Of a stretch of 64,000 nt of DNA, positions 35,710 to 44,289 are shown one piece after another. Under the pieces are notes generated by a model. That model searched no databases and was not told where the DNA came from. It saw nothing but the letters and a program-made list of their open reading frames with translations. The first letter of the stretch is position 1; every line of letters begins with the position of its first letter. The translations under genes and the position numbers were made by a program. This DNA comes from Brevundimonas sp. (lineage in GTDB: Bacteria; Pseudomonadota; Alphaproteobacteria; Caulobacterales; Caulobacteraceae). The stretch spans positions 62,001-126,000 of the forward strand of contig NZ_JAIXTC010000022.1 in assembly GCF_027484365.1 (NCBI RefSeq), given 5' to 3'.

Positions 35710-38625
35710 CTAGCCTGCTGCGGGAGCCGCGGCGGCCGGAGCACTCGGACGGGCGGGCGTCGCGGCAGCGCGATTCCCGCCCGTTCTTTCTCTGAGCTGG
35801 GTCTTCATCTGGTTGACCCAGCCGGTGAAGGTGTCGGCGCCGGCGGTCAGGCCGGTGAAGTCCTGGGCGTTCGCCGCCCCTTCCATTCCATCCAGACCGT
35901 CCAGGGCGATCCGCAGCGCCGCCCCGGACCGGGCACGATCCTTGAACGGCTCATAGTTGCGCGACAGCCGCGAAAGCGCGCCGACGTCCCGCGCCAGCGA
36001 ATAGCCGACGCCTGCCCGGATCACCCGGCTCTCCTCGTCCGGCGTCAGAGGCGCGGCCGTATTCGTATGGCGATCGCCCAGACGAGCCTCGTAAAGAGCC
36101 GCCGCGCCGGCCCAGTTCTCCTGTTTCCAGAAGATGTCGGCCCGGACCTGTTGCGCCTCGGGGCTGCGATCGGTGTCGAGCGTTTCCAGGGCGTGGTCGT
36201 AACGGCCCAGATCCATCAGGGCCCGGGCCTCCAGCGCCCGGCGCTCCGCGTTCAGGGCGGTCGGCAGCAGGGTCGAGCGCGACGACCAGAGGGCCTGCAG
36301 CGCCGGCTCCGGCTGGCGATCCATCAGCAGGACCGTCGCCAGGGTCGTCGCAACCTGGGCCTTGGCCACGCCCTCGAGCCGGTTGTCGACCTGGTATTTC
36401 AGCAGCTCGGCGGCCTGGTCAAGCAGGTCGACATCGACCAGACGCCGCGCCAGTCGGCGCACCATCTCGTCCCCGTCTGCGCCGACGGGCGTCAGGTCGC
36501 GGAAATCATAGAAGAGGGCGAGGGCCTGGACCGGCTGCAGGCCGTCGGCCGCGCCGTCGAGGAAGAGGGCGCGGAAGGCGTTCGACAGATCGGTCTGCAG
36601 CTCGACCGCCCCCGGCAGTTGAGCCAGCCTCCGGCCCGCGCCGCGCAGGGAATCGAGCGCCTCGCGATAGCGACCCTGCGAAAGATAGAGGCCGCCCAGA
36701 GTGCGGATCACCGACAGTTCGGTCGCGTCGCCGCGCCAGCGCCACTTCAGCTGCTCCAGCTGGGCGGCGGCGGCGGTCGGCGTCATCGTGCCCTTGGCCA
36801 GTTCGATCCGGATCACGCCCAGCTTGGCCGGGGTCGCGATCCCGTCCAGCGGCGCGCGGGCAATGGCCTTGTAGACCGCCAGGGCGCGGTCGGTGGCGCC
36901 CTCTAGCTCGAACAGCCTTGCCTGCACCAGACGGGCCATCAGCTGATCCGCGGCGGGCGCGTCCTGGGACAGGCTGTAGGCCAGAAGGGCCTTCGACGCG
37001 TTCAGGTCGCCGGTCTCCAGCGCCGCCATGGCGTGGGCCGCGCCGAATCGGGCGCGCCAGAGCGGCGGGAAGTCGTCGATCGCCGTGGCTCCGCCCGCGA
37101 AGGCTTGGCGCGCATCTTCCCACTGGCCCTGCTCCGCCGCCAGCCAGCCCTGCCAGACCTTGGTCGAGGGATCCCCGGCAAGCGCCCCGGACGAGAAATC
37201 AAGCGTCGCCTCTTCCAGCCGGCCGATCGAGGCGCGCGCGGCGCCGCGCAGGCCGCGCAGCTCCGGCTCGCCCTGCAGCGACGGCGTCTGGGCGAACATG
37301 GCGTTGACCACGCCGATGGCTTCGAAGCCGAGGCCGGATCCGACCAGGAAGCGAACCAGCGCCAGCCGGGCCTCGATCGGCGCGCGCGGATTGTCGGACG
37401 CCGCGATGGCCTCAAGCGCCGCAGCGTCCTGCAGCTTGCGATAGCGGGGGGAGAATCCCTCCTCGCCGGCGTCGGCCCACTCGTCCAGGATCAGGGCGGG
37501 GAAGTCGGCCTTCTGCGGCGCATGGTCCTCAGGCGGCGCTGTCGCCTCCAGCGCCATCGACGGTGGCGACAACATCAGGCCGCCGGGCCGTGTCAGGGTG
37601 ACCAGGTCACCGTCGGCCTTGATCGACAGGTCGTCGGTCGGGGTCTCGACGGCCAGTCCCTGGGCGGTCGGCAAAAGGGTCAGGTCGACGGTGCGACGCT
37701 CGTCGGCGAACCCCTTGCCGGGCGCCAGGGCCGTGACGGCCGCGAACCGGTCGCCGACCATCGGATCGGTCAGCCAGACGGTCTTGGTCGCCCCGGCCAT
37801 ATGCGCGACCAGACTGGCCTCGGTCGTGTCGTCGCGATCGATCTCGACGCTCTGCGGTGCCGCTGTCGGGCCTCCGATGACGACCCTCCAGGTCGCGCCC
37901 TCTCCGACCGCCGAGACTGCGAGGCCTTCCGGGGCCGGGATGCGGACGGCGGTATAGTCGGGTCCGACCGCCCAGCGCGCCGCTCCGGCCGGACCGAGAT
38001 CGCCCGCCTTCGACATGTCCATCCGGGCGGCGGCGTCGAAAACGACCCAGACCGCATCACCGCGGCGGAAGACGGCCGCACCCACCGGCGCTCCCCAGGC
38101 GAAGGACAGGCTGACCTGTTCTGCGGTCTTCGTCGCCACGACGGGCACCGCGCCGCTCGCCGGCACGGCGGCGCCGACGGGCGCGGCGGGCGCGGCACCG
38201 GCGGCGTAGAGGTTCAGCCACACCGCGCCGTCGTCGGTCCCGGAGCGGGCGTCCGCCCCCTCGGCCAGGGTGATGACCAGTTCGGTGGCGTCGAGCGTCG
38301 CGCGGGTTTCGACCTTCTCGACGCCCGGGGGCGGATCGACCTTCAGCCGGCTGACGTCAGGGGCTGCGGTCGAACCGATCCGCACGACGACGGTCTGGCC
38401 TTCGCGACGCACACGCGAGCGCGATCCGACGATTCCCGCGAACTCGACCCGGGTGAAGCCGTCATTGGCGCCGACGCGGATGGTGATGGGATCCAGGGCG
38501 GCTGCGGCCTCCTGGGCGAAGGCCGGGACGACGGCCCCGGCGATCGGGGCGAGCGCGATCGTCCCCGCGGCGCCGAGGGCCGCCGTGGTTCTTCCGATCG
38601 CGGTGCTGGTGCGCGCGCCTGCCAT
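35710..38625 (-). CDS. Large exported TPR-type protein
   Basis: About 971 residues from ATG 38625 (a GTG at 38637 is an alternative). An N-terminal export signal ends near VVPAFAQE. Residues about 35-130 are beta-rich with ITIRVGANDGFTRVEF and VEKVETRATLDATELVITLA, resembling an AMIN-like envelope domain; the remainder is alanine-rich helical TPR sequence (SALAGDPSTKVWQGWLAAEQ, LEALRALMDLGRYDHALETL-type). It converges on the HU gene with a 12-base gap. A role in envelope or motility assembly is possible given the flagellar neighbours, but unproven. Confidence 0.75.
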   Translation of the reverse strand: MAGARTSTAIGRTTAALGAAGTIALAPIAGAVVPAFAQEAAAALDPITIRVGANDGFTRVEFAGIVGSRSRVRREGQTVVVRIGSTAAPDVSRLKVDPPPGVEKVETRATLDATELVITLAEGADARSGTDDGAVWLNLYAAGAAPAAPVGAAVPASGAVPVVATKTAEQVSLSFAWGAPVGAAVFRRGDAVWVVFDAAARMDMSKAGDLGPAGAARWAVGPDYTAVRIPAPEGLAVSAVGEGATWRVVIGGPTAAPQSVEIDRDDTTEASLVAHMAGATKTVWLTDPMVGDRFAAVTALAPGKGFADERRTVDLTLLPTAQGLAVETPTDDLSIKADGDLVTLTRPGGLMLSPPSMALEATAPPEDHAPQKADFPALILDEWADAGEEGFSPRYRKLQDAAALEAIAASDNPRAPIEARLALVRFLVGSGLGFEAIGVVNAMFAQTPSLQGEPELRGLRGAARASIGRLEEATLDFSSGALAGDPSTKVWQGWLAAEQGQWEDARQAFAGGATAIDDFPPLWRARFGAAHAMAALETGDLNASKALLAYSLSQDAPAADQLMARLVQARLFELEGATDRALAVYKAIARAPLDGIATPAKLGVIRIELAKGTMTPTAAAAQLEQLKWRWRGDATELSVIRTLGGLYLSQGRYREALDSLRGAGRRLAQLPGAVELQTDLSNAFRALFLDGAADGLQPVQALALFYDFRDLTPVGADGDEMVRRLARRLVDVDLLDQAAELLKYQVDNRLEGVAKAQVATTLATVLLMDRQPEPALQALWSSRSTLLPTALNAERRALEARALMDLGRYDHALETLDTDRSPEAQQVRADIFWKQENWAGAAALYEARLGDRHTNTAAPLTPDEESRVIRAGVGYSLARDVGALSRLSRNYEPFKDRARSGAALRIALDGLDGMEGAANAQDFTGLTAGADTFTGWVNQMKTQLRERTGGNRAAATPARPSAPAAAAPAAG

Positions 38626-38736
38626 TCGCGCGCACACTCGCGCGATCGCCCTTTAGGCGCGGTTAACGGGGTATGACCGAACGTCCACTTGCGGCGTTGT
38701 GTCAAAGCGCCGACCTGAACGGCGTCAGGAGCCGCC

Positions 38737-39153
38737 ATGTCCCCGCCCGAAGTCCCCGCCTATCCCCGCCTGTCGACCCTTTCGACCGGTCTGCGCTGCC
38801 GTTGCCCGCGCTGCGGCGAGGGTCCGCTGCTCAAGGGCTATCTGACCATCCGCCCGGCCTGCCCTGCCTGCGGCCTGGACTATTCGTTCGCCGAGCCGGC
38901 GGACGGCCCGGCCTTCTTCGCCATGTCCGCGATCGGCGTGCTCGGCATGATGGCCTTCATGGCTTTCGAGTTCACGCTCCACCCGCCCATCTGGGTCCAT
39001 TTCGCCTTCACCTTCCCCCTGATCGCGGCGGCCTGCCTGCTGGTCCTGCGGCCGTTCAAGGGCTGGCTGGTCTCGGAACAGTACATCCACAAGGCCGCCC
39101 CGCCCGAATGGGAGAGCATCGGCGGCCACGGCGAAGGGTCGAAGTGGCGATAG
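38737..39153 (+). CDS. DUF983 family protein with zinc-ribbon and two membrane spans
   Basis: 138 residues. CRCPRCGEG at about residues 20-28 and CPACGLDY at 46-53 form a CxxC...CxxC zinc ribbon, followed by two hydrophobic helices. This is the DUF983 pattern, common next to cytochrome oxidase or metabolic genes in Alphaproteobacteria; function unknown. It diverges from the TPR gene; a single TTAACC half-site at about 38664-38669 lies between them. Confidence 0.85.
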   Translation: MSPPEVPAYPRLSTLSTGLRCRCPRCGEGPLLKGYLTIRPACPACGLDYSFAEPADGPAFFAMSAIGVLGMMAFMAFEFTLHPPIWVHFAFTFPLIAAACLLVLRPFKGWLVSEQYIHKAAPPEWESIGGHGEGSKWR

Positions 39154-39169
39154 CGGGCTGAAGGGATGG

Positions 39170-39243
39170 CGACCCCGGAGGGACTCGAACCCCCGACCTC
39201 TGCTTTAGGAAAGCCTTGCTCTATCCGGCTGAGCTACGGGGCC
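39170..39243 (-). tRNA. tRNA-Arg (anticodon CCU)
   Basis: Folds as a 74-base tRNA: acceptor GGCCCCG/CGGGGTC, D arm GCTCAGCCGGATAGAGC, anticodon loop TTCCTAA (CCT), T arm with TTCGAGT, discriminator G and an encoded CCA at 39169-39167. The anticodon stem (AGGCT / AGCAG) has two A.G mismatches at its base, leaving three canonical pairs. Anticodon CCU reads AGG arginine codons. Confidence 0.92.
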
Positions 39244-39487
39244 ACGCGGGCCGTCCCTAGCGGGTTGCGCCCCGCTCCGTAAAGCCGTCGGGTAACGAGC
39301 GCCTTGTGCCCGTGAAATCTGTTTGTGGTTAATCGGTCTTAAGATACAATATCTTGGGGTGAACAAACCCCGAATCTGGCCGTGTCGCTGATTCGGTCAT
39401 GATTCGTTTCGCGCCTGTTCCACCGGATCGGTGACAGCCGTTAAGCGCCGCCCTGCCCCGGGCGCCGACCCCCGCGTTGACGACTTA

Positions 39488-39502
39488 GTTTCGATATGAA
39501 AC
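39488..39502. promoter_or_regulatory. Candidate operator in front of the SDR gene
   Basis: Perfect inverted repeat GTTTC-GATAT-GAAAC ending 25 bases before the SDR start codon and just after a TTGACG sequence (about 39477-39482) that could be a -35 element. The rest of the gap 39244-39527 shows no gene. The symmetry suits a dimeric repressor, unidentified here. Confidence 0.35.
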
Positions 39503-39527
39503 GGTCTTCTCCTCCCGGGAGATCCGC

Positions 39528-40262
39528 ATGTCGTCCACCCCGTCCTGTCTGATCGTCGGCGCCGGAGACGGGGTCGGAGCGGCCATCGCGCGCGCCTTTG
39601 CGAAAGAAGGTCTGGCCGTCTGCATCACCCGCCGTCCGCGCCATCTGGAACAGCTCGAGGCGCTGGCCGCCTCCATCCGCGCCGGGGGCGGTCAGGCCCA
39701 CGCCTTCGGCGTCGACGCGCGCAACGAGGCCGGGATGATCGCCCTGGTCGACCGGATCGAGGCCGAGATCGGCCCGCTCGAGGTCGTCGTCTTCAACATC
39801 GGCGCGAATGTCCGCTTCCCGGTCGTCGAGACCACCGCCCAGGTCTATTCCAAGGTCTGGGAGATGGCGGCACTGGCCGGCTTCTTCACGGGACGCGAGG
39901 CGGCCCGCGTCATGGGGCCGCGCGGCAAGGGCTCGATCCTGTTCACCGGCGCCACCGCCTCGACCCGGGGCGGGGCGGGCTTTTCCGCCTTCGCCGGGGC
40001 CAAGGCGGCGCTGCGGCAACTGGCCCAGAGCCTGGCCCGCGAGATGGGGCCGCGGGGCATTCACGTCGCCCATGTCGTGGTCGACGGCATGATCGACGGG
40101 ACCTTCGCCCGCTCCATCGCCCCCGACATCCAGGCCCTGCTGGACGAGGACACGATCCTCAAGCCCGACGAAATCGCCAAAAACTATGTCTGGCTGCACA
40201 ATCAGCAACGCAGCGCCTGGACGTTCGAACTCGACCTCCGCCCATGGAAGGAAACCTGGTGA
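39528..40262 (+). CDS. Short-chain dehydrogenase/reductase family protein lacking the catalytic Tyr
   Basis: 244 residues with a Rossmann start (LIVGAGDGVGAAIARAFAKE), NIGAN in place of NNAG, and the active-site region FSAFAGAKAAL near residue 152, where the usual Tyr of YxxxK is Phe while the Lys is kept. The HVAHVVVDGMIDG stretch is typical of one SDR subgroup that shows this change. NAD(P) binding is likely; the reaction is uncertain. The stop overlaps the GTG start of the next gene. Confidence 0.85.
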   Translation: MSSTPSCLIVGAGDGVGAAIARAFAKEGLAVCITRRPRHLEQLEALAASIRAGGGQAHAFGVDARNEAGMIALVDRIEAEIGPLEVVVFNIGANVRFPVVETTAQVYSKVWEMAALAGFFTGREAARVMGPRGKGSILFTGATASTRGGAGFSAFAGAKAALRQLAQSLAREMGPRGIHVAHVVVDGMIDGTFARSIAPDIQALLDEDTILKPDEIAKNYVWLHNQQRSAWTFELDLRPWKETW

Positions 40263-40858
40263 CCCCAACCATCGACTTCATCTTCGATTTCGCCAGCCTG
40301 AACGCCTATCTGGCCGAACGCGCCCTGCCGGAACTGGTCGGGCGCACGGGCGCGACGGTCAACGTCATCCCCTGCCTTCTGGGCGGGATATTCAAGGCCA
40401 CCGGCAACCAGGCGCCGTTCAGCGCCTATGCGGGGATCAAGGGCAAGCTCGACTACGAAATGCTGGAGATCCGCCGCTTCGTCGCGGCCCACGGGATCAC
40501 CGCTTTCCAGATGAACCCCCACTTCCCGGTCAACAGCCTGCTGGCCATGCGGGGCCTTTGCGCCTGTGCGCCCGGCGACGAGTTCGACCGCTATCTCGAC
40601 GCCGTCCTCGCTGGCTTCTGGGAGCGCGGCCTGCCGATGGGGGACCCGTCCGTGCTCGCCTCGGTCCTGACCGAGGCCGGCCTCGACGCCGAGCGGCTGA
40701 TCGCCCTGGCCCAGACCGATGCGGTCAAGGCGAAGCTGGCCGACAACACCGCTGCAGCCGTCGAACGCGGTGCCTTCGGAGCCCCGACCTTCTTCGTCGG
40801 CGACGAGATGTTCTTCGGCAAGGAACGGCTGGGTCAGATCGAGTTGCTGCTGACCTGA
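40259..40858 (+). CDS. DsbA-family 2-hydroxychromene-2-carboxylate isomerase-like protein (GST kappa type)
   Basis: 199 residues from GTG 40259, which overlaps the SDR stop (GTGA) and follows GGAAGGAAA; an ATG at 40244 adds five residues. IDFIFDFASLNAYLAERALP at the start (Ser near the glutathione thiol site), a helical insert, and GAFGAPTFFVGDEMFFGKERL at the end match GST-kappa/HCCA isomerases. It probably handles glutathione adducts or aromatic intermediates together with the coupled SDR. Confidence 0.88.
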   Translation: MTPTIDFIFDFASLNAYLAERALPELVGRTGATVNVIPCLLGGIFKATGNQAPFSAYAGIKGKLDYEMLEIRRFVAAHGITAFQMNPHFPVNSLLAMRGLCACAPGDEFDRYLDAVLAGFWERGLPMGDPSVLASVLTEAGLDAERLIALAQTDAVKAKLADNTAAAVERGAFGAPTFFVGDEMFFGKERLGQIELLLT

Positions 40859-41205
40859 TCCTCTCCCCTACGGGAGAGGGAGGCCGCTCAGAAGAGCGCC
40901 CCCCACCTCGAGCGTCCGCACCCGGTCGACCTGTGGCCAGGCTTCAGGCGACGCCCTGTGTCTTGCGGGCGGCAGGGAGCCATACAGGGCTGGACGCGCA
41001 GGCCGATTCAACCTTCAGGGTCTTCAAACCGCCTGGAGAGCCGCCGGAAGCCTAGACCGGTGCGCAGGCCGTCATCCCTTCGCGAGACCTAGAGTTTCGC
41101 GCCCCTGGCCTGACATGTGACTCAATCGGACAGTGGTGCAAGACGTCCGCTCAACATCATGGACAGTCGGACACTGTCGCTCTCAAATGAGTGTTGCGAG
41201 GCGAG
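40859..41205. other. Gene-free gap with a partial palindromic repeat
   Basis: 347 bases without a convincing gene. It opens with CTCTCCCCTACGGGAGAGG (40861-40879), a fragment of the dispersed repeat family. Toward its right end G+C falls, and GACAGT-CGGAC-ACTGTC (41162-41178) could form a small hairpin downstream of the ubiquitin-like gene, without a T-run. No other structure was seen. Confidence 0.6.
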
Positions 41206-41514
41206 TTAACCTCGAGGTCTGAAGACGACGTGGATCGTTGCCTGTTCCGGGACCCGATATTCAGCCAAGGTTTGATCGTTATCGAGATTCCTGCCCATGT
41301 AGATCAGAACCATCTGATCGGCTGGCACGTTGATCTGGTTTTCGATCATCTGTTTGACAGCAAAGACCGTCATGGCTGAGTCGGGGTACACTTTCAGCGT
41401 CCGTCCGTCGATCGTCTTCACGGTGATGTCGAGGGCGAGGGCAGGTGATGCGATGGCGACGGTCGCAACGGCCACCGCAAGGGCGAGCGATCGGGCTTTC
41501 AGGGACTGGAACAT
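41206..41514 (-). CDS. Exported ubiquitin-like protein
   Basis: 102 residues: a Sec signal (MFQSLKARSLALAVAVATVA, cleavage expected after the ALA at 25-27) and a 75-residue mature domain that aligns to eukaryotic ubiquitin from end to end without a gap. By hand alignment 26 of 74 positions are identical, including the Lys6, Lys27, Ile44, Gly47, His68, Val70, Arg72, Arg74 and Gly75 equivalents. It ends FRPRG, one Gly instead of two; Lys11, 29, 33, 48 and 63 equivalents are absent. No E1, E2 or deubiquitinase gene lies nearby. G+C is about 50% in a 60-base sample. Periplasmic or secreted location is inferred from the signal. A comparable case is the secreted ubiquitin of Bacteroides fragilis. 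Function unknown. Confidence 0.88.
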   Translation of the reverse strand: MFQSLKARSLALAVAVATVAIASPALALDITVKTIDGRTLKVYPDSAMTVFAVKQMIENQINVPADQMVLIYMGRNLDNDQTLAEYRVPEQATIHVVFRPRG

Positions 41515-41521
41515 GAGGAAT

Positions 41522-41539
41522 CTCCAACAGGTGTTGGAG
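41522..41539. promoter_or_regulatory. Palindrome covering the ribosome binding site of the ubiquitin-like gene
   Basis: CTCCAACA-GG-TGTTGGAG is a perfect 8-bp-arm palindrome. On the minus-strand transcript its right arm ends in UUGGAG, the Shine-Dalgarno sequence, seven bases before the AUG at 41514. As RNA it would form a hairpin hiding the site; as DNA it could be an operator for a dimeric regulator. Confidence 0.55.
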
Positions 41540-41657
41540 GCCGCATATCAGATTCCTTTGGTCTGTCGATGTATGGTGAAGCTTCAGGGAAGGTCGGGCT
41601 GTTCGCGGCACAGTCCCGCTTGAGGAAAGCGTCCAGAGTCGCCACCTTGGCCAGACC

Positions 41658-44138
41658 ATGAGTGACCGCGCCACCGGCCAGGCTCCCTCCCGCGTCGTCG
41701 CGGTGCTGGGGCCCACCAATACCGGCAAGACCCATTTGGCGGTCGAGCGGATGCTGGGCCACGCCTCGGGCATGATCGGCCTGCCGCTGCGGCTGCTGGC
41801 GCGCGAGATCTATGAGCGGATTGTCCGGATGCGCGGTGCCAATGCCGTCGCCCTGATCACCGGCGAGGAAAAGATCATCCCGCCCCGGCCGCACTACTGG
41901 GTCTGTACGGTGGAGGCCATGCCGCTGGAGCGCGAGGTCGAGTTCCTCGCCATCGACGAGATCCAGCTGGCCGCCGATCCGGAGCGCGGTCACGTCTTCA
42001 CCCAACGTCTGCTGCACGCCCGCGGCCGGTTCGAGACCATGTTCCTCGGCGCCGCGACCATGGCGCCCCTGATGCGGCGGCTGATCCCCGATCTGGAGAT
42101 CGTGACCCGCGAGCGTCTGTCGCAACTGACCTATGCGGGATCGAAGAAGCTGACCCGCCTGCCGCGCCGCAGCGCCATCGTCGCCTTCTCGACCGAGCAG
42201 GTCTACGCCATCGCCGAGTTGATCCGACGCCAGCGCGGCGGGGCGGCCGTGGTCATGGGCTCGCTCTCGCCCCGCACCCGCAACGCCCAGGTCGGTCTGT
42301 TCCAGTCGGGCGAAGTCGACTTCCTCGTCGCCACTGACGCCATCGGCATGGGGCTGAACATGGACGTCGACCATGTGGCCTTCGCCGGGATGCGAAAGTT
42401 CGACGGCCGCCGTACCCGCTGGCTGCACGCCCACGAGATCGCCCAGATCGCGGGCCGGGCCGGTCGCCACATCCGCGACGGCACCTTCGGGGTCACGGGC
42501 GAGGCGGACGAGCTGGACGAGGACCTGGTCGAACAGGTGGTCGAACACCGGTTCGACCCGATCCAGGCCATCGAGTGGCGCAACGCCCGGCTCGACTTCG
42601 ACACCCTGCCCGACCTGCTGCGGTCGCTGGTCCAGACCCCGAACGTTCCCGGCCTGAAGCTGACCGGACAGGCGCTGGACGAGACCCTGCTGCGCCGCGC
42701 CCTGCAGGATGACGAGGTCAAGCGCATCGGCCGCTCGCGCGGGACCATCATGCGGCTGTGGGAAGCCTGCCAGCTGCCCGACTTCCAGAAGACCACGATC
42801 GAGGAACATGCCCGCCTGTCGCGCGACGTCTTCCACGCCCTGACCGGAAAGCGCGGGCGGCTGACCGACGACTGGTTCGCCCCCCGCTTCGCCGAGGTCG
42901 ACCGCGACGACGGCCAGATCGACCAGCTCTCGGCCCGGCTCGCGGGGGTCCGCACCCTGTCCTACATCGCCAACCGCCCCGACTGGCTGGAGGGGAACAA
43001 GGGCTGGCGCGAGCGGGCGCGCGCGCTCGAGGACCGGCTCTCCGACATTCTGCACGAACGGCTCACCGCCCGCTTCGTGGATCGCAAGACCACCGCCCTG
43101 ATGCGCTCGTTGCACGACCGTCAGGACACGATGGCCGAGGTCGCCGACGACGGGGTCGTCACTGTGGACGGTGAGGCCGTCGGCCATCTCGAGGGCGTCG
43201 GGTTCGCCGTCGCCTCCGGCGGATCGGCCCTGGCCGACCGCACCCTGAAGACCGCCGCCCTGCGCGCCGTCGGGCCGGAGATCGCGCGTCGCCTCGGCAA
43301 ACTGGCCGGCGACGGCGACGACGCCTTCTCGGTCACGCCGGACGGCGACGTCCTGTGGTCCGGAGCACTGGCGGCGAAGATCGCCGGCGCCGATCCCTTC
43401 AGTCCCCGCGTCCGCCTGATCGGCGACCTCGGCCCCCAGGCTGCCCGCGACCGCGCCCAGCGCCGCATCGAGGCCTGGCTGGCGTCCGAGGCCGGCCGCG
43501 CTCTGCGCGACCTCCGGCGTCTCAAACAGGCGGTCGAGTCGGGCGGCCTGAAGGGCCTCCCGCGCGGCATCGCTTTCCGCCTGCTGGAGGCCGGGGGCGT
43601 CATCGACCGCCGTGACGTAGAACGGGACCTCGCCGCCCTCAGCCAGGTTGAGCGCCGCACGATCAAGACCTTCGCCATCCGGGTCGGGACCCATTCCGTC
43701 TGGCTGCCCGGCGCGCTCAAGCCGCGCGGCCGCCTCCTGTCCCAGGCCTTCGTCGCCGCCGAACCCTTCCGCGCCGGGCCCGGGGGTCTGACCCTCCTGC
43801 CCTTTCCCGCGCCGTCGCCCCGCGCCCTCTCCGCCTTCGGCGTCCGCGCCGCCGGTCGCTGGGCTGTCCCGGTCGAGGACCTCGAACGCGCCTCGGACCT
43901 CCGTCGCGAGAACAAGGGCATTCTGTCCGATGAGGGCCTGAAATCCCTCGGCTGGACCGCGGGCGACGCCAAGGCCATCTGGACCGCCCTCAAGACCGTC
44001 CGGGCCCGGATGCCCGACCGCGAGGGCAAACCGATCATCGTCCGACCGGATTCTCCCTTCGCCAAACTGGCCGAGCTGACGGCTCCCGCCCCGCCCCCGC
44101 GCCGTAAACGGCCGAGGCGGAAGACGGCCGCGTCTTGA
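41658..44138 (+). CDS. SUV3-like DExH RNA helicase
   Basis: 826 residues. Walker A GPTNTGKT (about residues 18-25), DEIQ near residue 101, SLSPRTRN and GMGLNMDVDHV motifs, and QIAGRAGRH (motif VI) define a superfamily-2 helicase of the SUV3/MgpS type found in Alphaproteobacteria. The C-terminus is basic (PPRRKRPRRKTAAS), suggesting nucleic-acid binding. Mitochondrial SUV3 works with RNA-degrading enzymes; an RNA turnover or ribosome role is likely. It diverges from the ubiquitin-like gene with 143 bases between, and an S4 RNA-binding gene follows. Confidence 0.88.
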   Translation: MSDRATGQAPSRVVAVLGPTNTGKTHLAVERMLGHASGMIGLPLRLLAREIYERIVRMRGANAVALITGEEKIIPPRPHYWVCTVEAMPLEREVEFLAIDEIQLAADPERGHVFTQRLLHARGRFETMFLGAATMAPLMRRLIPDLEIVTRERLSQLTYAGSKKLTRLPRRSAIVAFSTEQVYAIAELIRRQRGGAAVVMGSLSPRTRNAQVGLFQSGEVDFLVATDAIGMGLNMDVDHVAFAGMRKFDGRRTRWLHAHEIAQIAGRAGRHIRDGTFGVTGEADELDEDLVEQVVEHRFDPIQAIEWRNARLDFDTLPDLLRSLVQTPNVPGLKLTGQALDETLLRRALQDDEVKRIGRSRGTIMRLWEACQLPDFQKTTIEEHARLSRDVFHALTGKRGRLTDDWFAPRFAEVDRDDGQIDQLSARLAGVRTLSYIANRPDWLEGNKGWRERARALEDRLSDILHERLTARFVDRKTTALMRSLHDRQDTMAEVADDGVVTVDGEAVGHLEGVGFAVASGGSALADRTLKTAALRAVGPEIARRLGKLAGDGDDAFSVTPDGDVLWSGALAAKIAGADPFSPRVRLIGDLGPQAARDRAQRRIEAWLASEAGRALRDLRRLKQAVESGGLKGLPRGIAFRLLEAGGVIDRRDVERDLAALSQVERRTIKTFAIRVGTHSVWLPGALKPRGRLLSQAFVAAEPFRAGPGGLTLLPFPAPSPRALSAFGVRAAGRWAVPVEDLERASDLRRENKGILSDEGLKSLGWTAGDAKAIWTALKTVRARMPDREGKPIIVRPDSPFAKLAELTAPAPPPRRKRPRRKTAAS

Positions 44139-44289
44139 TCTCGCGTGATGAATGCCGGGTTTGCGGTGCTGGCCTGCCGATTGGCGGTGTCTGCGGTTCA
44201 AGGCCCGTAATTTTTGCGGTTTCCGGTTTCCGCAATGATGGCATTCGACCCGGATTGTCTGGGTCGGCAATTACGGCCTTTCGCCGCCC

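Noticed and set aside
39336..39350. CtrA box upstream of the tRNA and SDR genes
   Set aside because: TTAA and TTAA are separated by 6 bases, not 7, and the flanking palindrome seen at fliQ and flgB is absent.
41499..44270. 923-codon minus-strand frame opposite the SUV3-like helicase
   Set aside because: The opposite strand holds all helicase motifs; this frame is low-complexity Gly/Asp/Arg/Gln.
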